The position numbers were made by a program, and so were the translations under genes. Positions 47,562 to 55,189 of a stretch of DNA of 64,000 nucleotides are shown in pieces (positions within the stretch are counted from its first letter, which is position 1; each line of letters begins with the position of its first letter). The DNA is from Flavobacterium sp. (GTDB taxonomy: Bacteria > Bacteroidota > Bacteroidia > Flavobacteriales > Flavobacteriaceae), in contig JADKHM010000016.1 of NCBI GenBank assembly GCA_016721735.1, positions 62,001 through 126,000 on the forward strand. The letters are read 5' to 3'. Below the pieces are notes generated by a model. The model saw nothing but the letters and a program-made list of their open reading frames with translations. It made no database searches and was not told the DNA's origin.

Positions 47562-48278
47562 TTTAGGATTATTATTCTTCTTTTGAAAAGGCTTGGCCTT
47601 CCCGTTTTTATTCTTGTTATTTTGAATTTTCGGCTGACCTGCTGGCAAAATCTTATTAGACATGCGTTTATTGGTTCGCATCAAATCTGTCGTATTGAGC
47701 AATTCTTCTGAGCTTTGAATCAAGTTGATTTTACCATCAGACAATTCAAAAAGATGCTCAAAAATGACATCATCTTTCACGGTATCTTTATTCCAACTCA
47801 AATACGATTTTTTCATGTGGTTGGCAATCACTTTAATCAAGGCACTTTTGAGTTCTCCTTCTTCCCATTGGTTTGCCACATCAATCATATATTTGATGTT
47901 ATTTCCATAAAAACGGTATTTTGGAAAATTCTGTGGGTATTGTAAGGCATCTGGTTTCAGTTGCAATACTTCACGTGACGGAATCGGATAAGGTGAATCA
48001 ACATCCAATCTAAAATCGGACATGATAAAAATCTGATCCCACAATTTGTGCTGAAAATCAGGCACATCGCGCAGATGAGGGTTTAAGCTTCCCATCACTT
48101 GAATAATATATTTCGCAATTTTATTTCGTTCGTCGCGATCAGGAATCTCTGTGGCTTGATCAATCAATTTTTGCAAATGACGACCGTATTCTGGAATAAT
48201 TAAGTGCCGTCTTTCAGAATTATATTCCAAATGATGCACTACATCGTTCGCATTTTCTTTGATGTATTTTGAATTCAT
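47559..48278 (-). CDS. DUF4290 protein
   Basis: The 239-residue protein begins MNSKYIKENANDVVHHLEYN and has YGRHLQKLIDQATEIPDRDERNKIA and HLRDVPDFQHKLWDQIFIMSD, typical of DUF4290. The tail is Lys- and Asn-rich (KNGKAKPFQKKNNN). No signal peptide. It is read towards murA and follows DUF493 by 3 nt. Function unknown. Confidence 0.85.
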   Translation of the reverse strand: MNSKYIKENANDVVHHLEYNSERRHLIIPEYGRHLQKLIDQATEIPDRDERNKIAKYIIQVMGSLNPHLRDVPDFQHKLWDQIFIMSDFRLDVDSPYPIPSREVLQLKPDALQYPQNFPKYRFYGNNIKYMIDVANQWEEGELKSALIKVIANHMKKSYLSWNKDTVKDDVIFEHLFELSDGKINLIQSSEELLNTTDLMRTNKRMSNKILPAGQPKIQNNKNKNGKAKPFQKKNNNPK

Positions 48279-48281
48279 ATT

Positions 48282-48566
48282 TTAAAGGGAAATTATACCT
48301 TCTACTGTTGAAACTTCTATATATTTATCAATAATCTCCTGCGCATCTTTCATCTGTACATCAACCGAAATACTTGTAAACTTACCCGTCTTAGATTTTG
48401 TCGTTTTGATAACCGCTCCCATACAATCAAAAGCTTCTTCTACTTTTAGTATTTTTTCTTTGTCGGTCGGAACGATAAATTTGAATAAATATTCTGCTGG
48501 CCAAGTATTGCTTAAATCCAACTCTGCTTTCAATCTCTCGTAGAACTCTTCTGTCTTCTTATCCAT
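48282..48566 (-). CDS. DUF493 (YbeD-like) protein
   Basis: The 94-residue protein has the ferredoxin-like pattern WPAEYLFKFIVPTDKE ... SKTGKFTSISVDVQMKDAQEII of the DUF493 family. It starts the minus-strand run DUF493 - DUF4290 - murA. Regulatory role unknown. Confidence 0.8.
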   Translation of the reverse strand: MDKKTEEFYERLKAELDLSNTWPAEYLFKFIVPTDKEKILKVEEAFDCMGAVIKTTKSKTGKFTSISVDVQMKDAQEIIDKYIEVSTVEGIISL

Positions 48567-48587
48567 TCTAATTCTTAAAAATTAACG

Positions 48588-48595
48588 CAAATATA
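48588..48595 (-). promoter_or_regulatory. -7 box TATATTTG before DUF493
   Basis: The complement of CAAATATA lies 22 nt before the DUF493 start. No clear TTG was found upstream. Confidence 0.5.
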
Positions 48596-48669
48596 CAGTA
48601 TTGAATTGGGATTTTATTATTTAGCATTTTTAACTTCTGACATTTTTTTCAAATCCCAATAAGATTGAG

Positions 48670-48677
48670 TAAGTTTG
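48670..48677 (+). promoter_or_regulatory. -7 box TAAGTTTG that rules out an upstream start
   Basis: TAAGTTTG fits the consensus. It covers the in-frame TTG at 48675, which therefore would not be transcribed; translation of the NTPase should begin at the GTG at 48696. Confidence 0.5.
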
Positions 48678-48695
48678 CGCCTTATTGCGAAAAAA

Positions 48696-49235
48696 GTGCA
48701 AAAAGAAATCGTAGTTATTATCGGCGGTCCAGGAACTGGAAAAACCACCATTATTGATGGCTTACTATCGATGGGCTACTGTTGCTATCCTGAAATTTCT
48801 CGAGAAGTGACCATGGAAGCAAAAAAACAAGGTATCGAACAATTGTTTTTAGAAAATCCGCTGCTTTTTAGTGAACTACTTTTGGAAGGCCGCAAGAAGC
48901 AATATCAAAACGCTATTCTCGAATCTCACGATGTTGTTTTTCTAGACCGAGGCATTCCAGACGTATTAGCTTATATGCACTATATAGGCGACAGTTATCC
49001 TGCTTTTTTTGATGTGGCTTGCAAAGAACACCAATACACCAAAATATTTATTCTTCCACCTTGGGAAGAAATCTATGTCAGTGATGACGAACGTTATGAG
49101 AACTACGAACAGGCCAAACTCATCTACAATCACTTGACAGAAACTTATCAAAATTACGGCTATTCACTCATTGAGGTACCAAAAGATAGCGTAGAGAACC
49201 GCATCAAATTTATTCTAGGAGCCATTTCAAATTAG
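48696..49235 (+). CDS. Small P-loop NTPase (AAA_28 type)
   Basis: From the GTG at 48696 the protein has 179 residues, beginning MQKEIVVIIGGPGTGKTT with the Walker A motif right at the N-terminus. VVFLDRGIPDVLAY and the helix KLIYNHLTETYQNYGYSLIEVP match the AAA_28/nucleotide-kinase-like family. It may phosphorylate a small molecule. No ATG is available in a sensible place. Confidence 0.75.
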   Translation: MQKEIVVIIGGPGTGKTTIIDGLLSMGYCCYPEISREVTMEAKKQGIEQLFLENPLLFSELLLEGRKKQYQNAILESHDVVFLDRGIPDVLAYMHYIGDSYPAFFDVACKEHQYTKIFILPPWEEIYVSDDERYENYEQAKLIYNHLTETYQNYGYSLIEVPKDSVENRIKFILGAISN

Positions 49236-49267
49236 GATTTTCTAACGCTGTGCGACGTGTGTACTTT

Positions 49268-49287
49268 AAATTTGTATAAATTTGTAT
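49268..49287 (+). promoter_or_regulatory. Tandem 10-bp repeat with two overlapping -7 boxes before recQ
   Basis: AAATTTGTAT occurs twice in direct tandem (49268 and 49278). Each copy ends a TAAATTTG-like box. The start codon lies 28 nt after the second. Confidence 0.5.
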
Positions 49288-49314
49288 ACGTGTTTAATAT
49301 CTAATCCTTAAGTC

Positions 49315-51208
49315 ATGTCCGAAGCCATACAAATACTCCAAAAATATTGGAAACACAACACTTTTAGAGAACCCCAAGAAGAGATCATTAACGCAGTTCT
49401 AAGCGGCAATGACACCTTTGCTTTACTGCCAACCGGAGGCGGAAAATCGATTTGCTTTCAGGTTCCAGCCCTAATCAACAAAGGAATTGCTCTTGTTATT
49501 TCACCATTAGTAGCTTTGATGAAAGATCAAGTTGCTAATCTACAAAAGCTCGACATCAAAGCAATTGCCTTAACTGGTGGAATTAGTACCGAAGAGATGA
49601 TTGACTTACTAGACAACTGCCAATTCGGTAATTATAAATTCTTGTATTTGTCACCGGAGCGACTGCAATCCGAGTGGATTTTGGAGCGCATCAAATCGCT
49701 GCCCATCAATCTAATTGCTATTGATGAAGCGCATTGTGTTTCCCAATGGGGTCACGACTTTCGCCCATCATACTTGAAAATTTCGCAGCTAAAAACACAT
49801 TTTCCAAAAGTTCCCTTTATCGCTTTGACCGCTTCCGCCACGCCTAGAGTACAAGAAGATATCATTTCGCAATTGGGATTGGAGAAACCAGCCATTTTTC
49901 AAAAGTCTTTCGCTAGAGAAAATATTGCTTATATGGTTTTTGAGGTTGAAGATAAACTGTTCCGAATGGCTCAAATTCTGAAGAAAAATCCGGAGCCTTC
50001 TATTATATATGTTCGAAATCGAAAATCTTGCTTAGATACGCAATTACAGTTACAACAATTGGGATTTACCGCCACGTACTACCACGGCGGCCTTTCATCT
50101 AAAGAAAAAGACAAGAACATGCAATTGTGGATGAGAGAAGAAGTGCAAATTATGGTGGCTACGAATGCCTTCGGAATGGGTATCGACAAAGCCAATGTAA
50201 AAACAGTAATTCACATTCAACTTCCTGAAAACATAGAAAATTACTATCAAGAATCTGGACGTGCAGGACGCAATGAGGAAAAAGCTTTTGCGGTGATACT
50301 GACCAGTCCTTCCGACATTTTTCAGGCGAAAGACCAGTCTATTCATACCATTCCAGACAAAAAGTTTTTACTAGAAGTGTATGTCAAATTGTGCAATTAT
50401 TTTCAAATAGCCTACGGCGAAGGAATAGATGAAAAGTTTAGTTTCAATTTGAATGCATTTTGCGTCCGATATGGTTTTCCGATTTTGAAAACTTACAATG
50501 CCTTGCAGTTTTTAGACCGTCAAGGCATATTGACTTTGTCGCAAGAATTTAGCGAAAAAATTACCTTACAATTCATTATTTCGTCCAAAGAGATCATGCG
50601 TTATATGAGTTTAAACCCGAGAGAGGAAGAAGTCATCGTCACGATTTTGAGAACCTACCCAGGAATTTATGATATGGCAATTCCTTTCAACCTCTCTTTG
50701 ATTGCTAAAAAATCGAATCATGCTGAAAATGAGGTGAGCCAAATATTACAACATCTTAGAGACAAGGAGATCATCTCCTACACTGCAAAAAATAATGATG
50801 CAGTTTTGGTTTTTAACGAAATCCGAGAAGATGAGAAAACCATCAACCGAGTTGCCAAATATTTAGAACATCAAAATCAGTTGAAAACAACGCAATTAGA
50901 GTCAGTATTGCAGTATGTAAGCGATACCACGCATTGCAAAAGAGCATTGATTCTAACTTATTTTGGGGAATTAAGGTCTGCTCCTTGCGGTGTTTGTTCC
51001 TACTGTCTTTCTTCGAAAAAATAAAAGAGACGTTAGTTTCATTACACAGCAAGTCTTAGAACAATTAAAAATGGGGGACTTTACCTCAAGAGAAATTGAA
51101 AGCAATACTTCAATTGCTAAGAAGGATGTTATCTTTGCGCTTCAAATGCTATTAGAAAACGACATTATTCAATTGAATGCTAACAACGCCTATACTTTAA
51201 CTAAATGA
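49315..51208 (+). CDS. recQ: ATP-dependent DNA helicase RecQ (frameshifted near the 3' end)
   Basis: Motifs: LLPTGGGKSICFQVPA (I), IDEAHCVSQWGHDFRPSY (II, RecQ loop), LTASATP (III), GRAGRNEEKAF (VI) and the zinc-binding Cys set ending CGVCSYC. The first frame stops at 51024 after SSKK. The frame one base later continues NKRDVSFITQQVLEQLKMG to 51208. The A6 run at 51016-51021 seems one base too long. Restored length is 630, normal for the family. The restored stop overlaps the fmt start (ATGA), which supports the correction. It unwinds DNA in recombination and repair. Confidence 0.92.
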
Positions 51209-52155
51209 TGGATAAACTACGAATAATATTTATGGGTACGCCCGAATTTGCAGTTGGAATTTTGGACACTATTCTAAAAAACAATTATGAAGTTGTTGCT
51301 GTCATTACAGCGCCAGACAAACCAGCTGGTAGAGGACAAAAAATAAAATACTCCGCTGTAAAAGAGTACGCACTCGAAAACAAGTTATCGCTACTGCAAC
51401 CTACTAATTTGAAGGACGAAAATTTTATAGCAGAACTAAAAAGCCTAAACGCCAATCTACAGATCGTCGTTGCATTTCGTATGCTTCCTAAAGTGGTTTG
51501 GGAAATGCCAAAGTTAGGAACGTTCAATCTGCATGCTTCACTTCTTCCAAATTATCGTGGTGCGGCACCGATCAATTGGGCAATCATTAATGGTGAAACC
51601 AAAACTGGAGTAACGACTTTTTTTATTGATGATAAAATAGATACTGGCGCCATGATTTTAAGTAATGAACTTACCATTTCTAATGAAGAGAACGCGGGGC
51701 AATTGCACGACCGTTTGATGAATTTAGGATGCGAAACTGTCATAGCGACTTTGGCATTAATAGCAAATGGAAAAGTCACTACTACCACTCAATCGGACCA
51801 GCATGACTTAAAAACCGCTTTCAAATTAGATAAAGACAATTGCAAGATTGATTGGTCGAAGCCCGGAATTGAAATTTATAATCTAATTCGAGGGCTTTCA
51901 CCCTATCCGACCGCTTGGTGTTTTATCAAAGATGGTGCAGAAGAATGGAACGTAAAAATTTATGAGGCCAAATTCCAAAGGGAGGAACATACATTAGCAA
52001 TTGGCCAATTAATAGCCACCAAAAAAGTACTAAAAATTGCGGTTTCGGATGGATTTATCACCATACTTATTTTGCAATTCCCAGGAAAGAAAAAAATGAC
52101 GGTTTCTGAGTTTTTAAATGGTGTACATTTTACTGAAAATGCTTGTGCTTATTAG
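51205..52155 (+). CDS. fmt: Methionyl-tRNA formyltransferase
   Basis: The 316-residue enzyme has RIIFMGTPEFAVGIL, the catalytic block FNLHASLLPNYRGAAPINWAI and a C-terminal oligonucleotide-binding domain. It formylates the initiator Met-tRNA. Its ATG overlaps the recQ stop, so translation may be coupled. Confidence 0.96.
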   Translation: MMDKLRIIFMGTPEFAVGILDTILKNNYEVVAVITAPDKPAGRGQKIKYSAVKEYALENKLSLLQPTNLKDENFIAELKSLNANLQIVVAFRMLPKVVWEMPKLGTFNLHASLLPNYRGAAPINWAIINGETKTGVTTFFIDDKIDTGAMILSNELTISNEENAGQLHDRLMNLGCETVIATLALIANGKVTTTTQSDQHDLKTAFKLDKDNCKIDWSKPGIEIYNLIRGLSPYPTAWCFIKDGAEEWNVKIYEAKFQREEHTLAIGQLIATKKVLKIAVSDGFITILILQFPGKKKMTVSEFLNGVHFTENACAY

Positions 52156-52200
52156 CTTAACGACACGTTATAGCTAGAAAAAACCGACAAAACAACTTCC

Positions 52201-52233
52201 TTTATCAACAAAACGGTCGATTTATCAACAAAA
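52201..52233. repeat. 13-bp direct repeats spaced 20 bp before the HU promoter
   Basis: TTTATCAACAAAA is found at 52201 and 52221. The distance is two helical turns, and the second copy ends 23 nt before the TTG box. The pair may bind a regulator on one face of the DNA. Confidence 0.45.
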
Positions 52234-52256
52234 TAGCGAAAAACACGCTAAATCTC

Positions 52257-52286
52257 TTGTGTGGTAAGGAATTCCTTTTAAATTTG
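52257..52286 (+). promoter_or_regulatory. Promoter of the HU-like gene
   Basis: TTG (52257-52259) and TAAATTTG (52279-52286) lie 19 nt apart, a full match to the Bacteroidetes consensus. The start codon is 45 nt downstream. Confidence 0.8.
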
Positions 52287-52330
52287 TTTCAATTAAAATA
52301 ATGTTTAACCAACAATTAATAACTTTTATT

Positions 52331-52603
52331 ATGAACAAATCAGAATTAATCGATGCTATTGCTGCAGATGCAGGAATTACAAAAGCGGCTGCTAAATTAG
52401 CTTTAGAATCATTTTTAGGTAATGTAGGTGGTACTTTGAAAAAAGGTGGAAGAGTATCTTTAGTAGGTTTCGGATCTTGGTCAGTTTCTAAAAGAGCTGC
52501 TAGAGATGGAAGAAATCCACAAACTGGAAAAACAATCAAAATCGCTGCTAAGAATGTTGTAAAATTCAAAGCTGGTGCAGATTTAGAAGGTTCTGTGAAC
52601 TAA
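52331..52603 (+). CDS. hup: HU-family DNA-binding protein
   Basis: The 90-residue protein starts MNKSELIDAIAADAGITKAAAK, with GGTLKKGGRVSLVGFGSW and the DNA-binding arm RAARDGRNPQTGKTIKI. It bends and compacts DNA. The ATG at 52331 is used; an ATG 30 nt earlier adds residues foreign to HU. Many alternating K/A codons suggest high expression. Confidence 0.95.
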   Translation: MNKSELIDAIAADAGITKAAAKLALESFLGNVGGTLKKGGRVSLVGFGSWSVSKRAARDGRNPQTGKTIKIAAKNVVKFKAGADLEGSVN

Positions 52604-52627
52604 TCAAAATTGCAACAATATAAATTA

Positions 52628-52658
52628 AAAGTCTCCAAATTGGGGACTTTTTTTTTAT
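52628..52658 (+). terminator. Terminator of the HU-like gene
   Basis: AAAGTCTCCA pairs with TGGGGACTTT (one T-G pair) around AAT, followed by eight more T. Confidence 0.85.
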
Positions 52659-52724
52659 TTAATATGAAAATTATTTGTTTATTTCAAAATTTTATTGCTA
52701 AATTTATTAAAAATTGTGACGTAA

Positions 52725-53285
52725 ATGATATCAGAAAAATTAAAAAAAGGTCAATTGCTTATTGCTGAGCCTTCTATAATTGGAGATTTATCTTTCAATC
52801 GTTCTGTCATTTTATTAGCGGACCACAATCAAGAAGGATCTGTCGGGTTTATTATCAACAAGCCTTTAAAGTACACTATTAACGATTTGGTTCCCGACGT
52901 CGAAGCCAATTTCAAAATATATAACGGCGGTCCCGTCGAGCAAGACAATCTATACTTTATTCACAATATTCCAGAGCTAATTCCAAATAGTGTTGAGATT
53001 TCGAGTGGTATTTTTTGGGGAGGTGATTTTGAATTAACCAAAAACCTCATCAACAATGGCGAAATCAAAAAAGACAATATTCGTTTCTTCCTTGGCTATA
53101 CTGGTTGGGAAGCACAACAATTAGAAAACGAAATGCGTTCTAATTCTTGGATCTTGACTGAAAACTTATACAAGAATAAAATCATCGGAAAATCCACCAC
53201 CGATTTCTGGAAAGAAAAAATATTAGAGCTAGGAGGTGAATATATCATTTGGTCAAACGCTCCTGAAAATCCTCTTTTAAATTAA
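52725..53285 (+). CDS. YqgE/AlgH-family protein
   Basis: The 186-residue protein has KGQLLIAEPSIIGDLSFNRSVILL, GFIINKPL, NGGPVEQDNLYFIH and FLGYTGWEAQQLENEM, all typical of YqgE/AlgH. The molecular role is not known. Its stop overlaps the convergent aminotransferase stop by 4 nt. Confidence 0.9.
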   Translation: MISEKLKKGQLLIAEPSIIGDLSFNRSVILLADHNQEGSVGFIINKPLKYTINDLVPDVEANFKIYNGGPVEQDNLYFIHNIPELIPNSVEISSGIFWGGDFELTKNLINNGEIKKDNIRFFLGYTGWEAQQLENEMRSNSWILTENLYKNKIIGKSTTDFWKEKILELGGEYIIWSNAPENPLLN

Positions 53286-54121
53286 TTACCTAAAAATTTG
53301 TCGTTAATTTTCTGAACAAGCAGTTTGGCAAGTTCAGTTTTGTATTCCTTTTTCCTATATTTAGTTATGGGTTGAATGCCTTGAATGACATTCGTGATAA
53401 AAAGTTCATCCGCTTTTTGCAAATCAAAAGGCGAAATGGAATTTTCAAGTACTTCTAACTGCTCCATTCCTTTTGCAATTTCTAGTAGATTTTTTCTCAT
53501 GACACCATTCAAACAACCATCTGAAATGGGCGGCGTGATAAGCGTTTTTCCCATGAGCATAAAAATATTCCCCTGTAACGCTTCAACGACATTCTTTTCT
53601 TCATTCAAAATCAAACAATTTTGCAAGTCATTTTCTTTAGCAAAAACACTACCGGTAATATGAATCATTTTATTGGTCGTCTTGAGTGTTGACAGTAAGT
53701 GTTTCGCAATATGAAAATCTTTATATAAGTCGACTTCATAAGGCAAAGCTTGAATTACATACTCATCTTGTTCTAAAGGAATTGCTTGAATAACAAAACC
53801 AACAGTATTTGTGTCTGGCAAATAAAATCCGCCGTTGTTTCTATAAACTGTAATTCTTACTCTAGCCCCATTTTCGCAATGATTTGCTTGGATGGTCGAT
53901 AGAATCTGCGCTTCCAAATACTTCATGGTAAAGTTCATTGGAATTTCCATACGAACAATGCGCATGGTTGCCATCAATCGGAAATAGTGGTCTTCTAAGA
54001 AAAGTACTGTGCCGTTCCGAATTCGCATTGTTTCAAACACAGCATCACCATACAAGAAACCTCGATTAGAAGTGCCCAAAATTTCTGTATTATCAACCAA
54101 AAAACCATTACTATTGACCAT
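53282..54121 (-). CDS. Class IV aminotransferase (PabC-like)
   Basis: The 279-residue PLP enzyme has NRGFLYGDAVFETMRIRNG, FLEDHYFRLMATMRI, the Lys region LSTLKTTNKM and NVVEALQGNIFMLMG. It is closest to aminodeoxychorismate lyase (folate) but branched-chain transaminases look alike. The start lies directly after a U-rich hairpin tail. Confidence 0.82.
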   Translation of the reverse strand: MVNSNGFLVDNTEILGTSNRGFLYGDAVFETMRIRNGTVLFLEDHYFRLMATMRIVRMEIPMNFTMKYLEAQILSTIQANHCENGARVRITVYRNNGGFYLPDTNTVGFVIQAIPLEQDEYVIQALPYEVDLYKDFHIAKHLLSTLKTTNKMIHITGSVFAKENDLQNCLILNEEKNVVEALQGNIFMLMGKTLITPPISDGCLNGVMRKNLLEIAKGMEQLEVLENSISPFDLQKADELFITNVIQGIQPITKYRKKEYKTELAKLLVQKINDKFLGN

Positions 54122-54154
54122 AAAAAAACCCTAATTTAGATTAGGGCAAATATA
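54122..54154 (-). promoter_or_regulatory. Terminator hairpin superimposed on a -7 box upstream of the aminotransferase gene
   Basis: On the minus strand CCCTAAT / ATTAGGG (54129-54146) is followed by seven T and then directly by the ATG. The -7 box TATATTTG (complement of 54147-54154) lies just before the hairpin. The hairpin should stop the START-like gene; the box should start the aminotransferase gene. Confidence 0.6.
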
Positions 54155-54172
54155 AGTTTATATCGACAAGTT

Positions 54173-54565
54173 TTATACAGAACCTATCACATGTTTCAAG
54201 TCAGAAATCTGATTCTCCCACAGTAACTTTGCTTCGTCTAATTCATTTTCATACGCAAAGTCAATGATCATCAATGAAACATCTTTTGTAATTTCGTCCT
54301 CTAAAATTCGCAACTCGAAAAAATAGTCAGTATCTTTCTTGTTCTCATCAATCCAGCGAAACTTAATCTTTTCACCTGTTTTCTTCGAGGACAATCTTGC
54401 ATTTTCTTGCGAGTCATCCCAAATAAAGGTAAAATATTCCCCTCGTGAATTGACATTGTCAGCAAACCACTCAGACAATCCAGAAGGTGTTGATATATAT
54501 TGATATAACAACTGTGGAGAAGAATTAATTGGAAATTCTAGTTCGTATCTTGATTTTACTTCCAT
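54173..54565 (-). CDS. START-like (SRPBCC fold) protein
   Basis: The 130-residue protein has KSRYELEFPINSSPQLLYQY, PSGLSEWFADNVN and KIKFRWIDENKKDTDYFF, as in the short START-like proteins conserved in Bacteroidetes. It should hold a hydrophobic pocket; ligand unknown. No signal peptide. Confidence 0.82.
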   Translation of the reverse strand: MEVKSRYELEFPINSSPQLLYQYISTPSGLSEWFADNVNSRGEYFTFIWDDSQENARLSSKKTGEKIKFRWIDENKKDTDYFFELRILEDEITKDVSLMIIDFAYENELDEAKLLWENQISDLKHVIGSV

Positions 54566-54651
54566 TATAATGCACTAATTTTTGGGAAATATATATAATA
54601 ATACCGCAATAAAAAAGGAATTTTAAAATAAATTTTTTTCTTCCTATAAAT

Positions 54652-54681
54652 TTGCAACCTATCATTTAAGTTTTATATTTG
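54652..54681 (+). promoter_or_regulatory. Promoter of tRNA-Met
   Basis: TTG (54652-54654) and TATATTTG (54674-54681) lie 19 nt apart. The tRNA begins 36 nt downstream. Confidence 0.75.
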
Positions 54682-54716
54682 CACCCGCATTGCAGTAATG
54701 CAATTACAATAAAATT

Positions 54717-54790
54717 GGCGAGGTAGCTCAGTTGGTTAGAGCGCAGGATTCATAACCCTGAGGTCACGGGTTCAACTCCCGTCCTCGCTA
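54717..54790 (+). tRNA. tRNA-Met (CAT)
   Basis: The acceptor arms GGCGAGG and CCTCGCT pair, the D-arm is GCTCAGTTGGTTAGAGC, the anticodon loop TTCATAA holds CAT at 54751-54753 and the T-arm is ACGGG-TTCAACT-CCCGT. There is no encoded CCA. An elongator Met is most likely; tRNA-Ile with a modified CAT anticodon cannot be excluded. Confidence 0.92.
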
Positions 54791-54802
54791 CAGAAAACCA
54801 GA

Positions 54803-54836
54803 ATCTCTAAACAGAAATGTTTGGGGATTTTTTTTT
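54803..54836 (+). terminator. Terminator after tRNA-Met
   Basis: ATCTCTAAACA pairs with TGTTTGGGGAT around GAAA (54803-54828), with several T-G pairs, then a T run. Confidence 0.8.
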
Positions 54837-55189
54837 ACAATTCCTCTAAAGTAATAGTTGCAAGACCTACCATTTCGAATTTATTAACCATCTTGGTTAA
54901 TGTCGTTCCTTAATTCAATAATAATGACTAGACGATTTCGTTCACTGACGATTCGTTATTTATTATTACTGCACAATAACTATGTAAATCATTTCTTCCA
55001 TTTTCCTCCTAGCAGAACGAAGTCAATACTATATAAAATGTAATCTTTTACGTATATATTTTTAATTTTAATGTATTTAATCGAATAAATGAGTTTATTG
55101 TCGATGTAATTGCAAAAATCTTTGAAATTTACATTCCCCAAACAAAACTTCTCGAATTCAACTCAACATTCTATTAACCTACTAATAAA
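54837..55189. other. Intergenic region before the large secreted protein
   Basis: About 350 bp without a gene. TTAACCA-tct-TGGTTAA (54884-54900) is a small perfect inverted repeat. I see no clear promoter pair and no RNA gene. Confidence 0.4.

Noticed and set aside
48675..48695. TTG start for the P-loop NTPase
   Set aside because: It lies inside a consensus -7 box, so it would not be transcribed; the GTG at 48696 is preferred.
51010..51030. Programmed frameshift in recQ at the A6 run
   Set aside because: RecQ is not known for it, and many other genes in the window show similar single-base breaks; an indel error is simpler.
54717..54790. tRNA-Ile with CAT anticodon
   Set aside because: The overall sequence resembles the elongator Met tRNA of flavobacteria; the Ile form could not be fully excluded.
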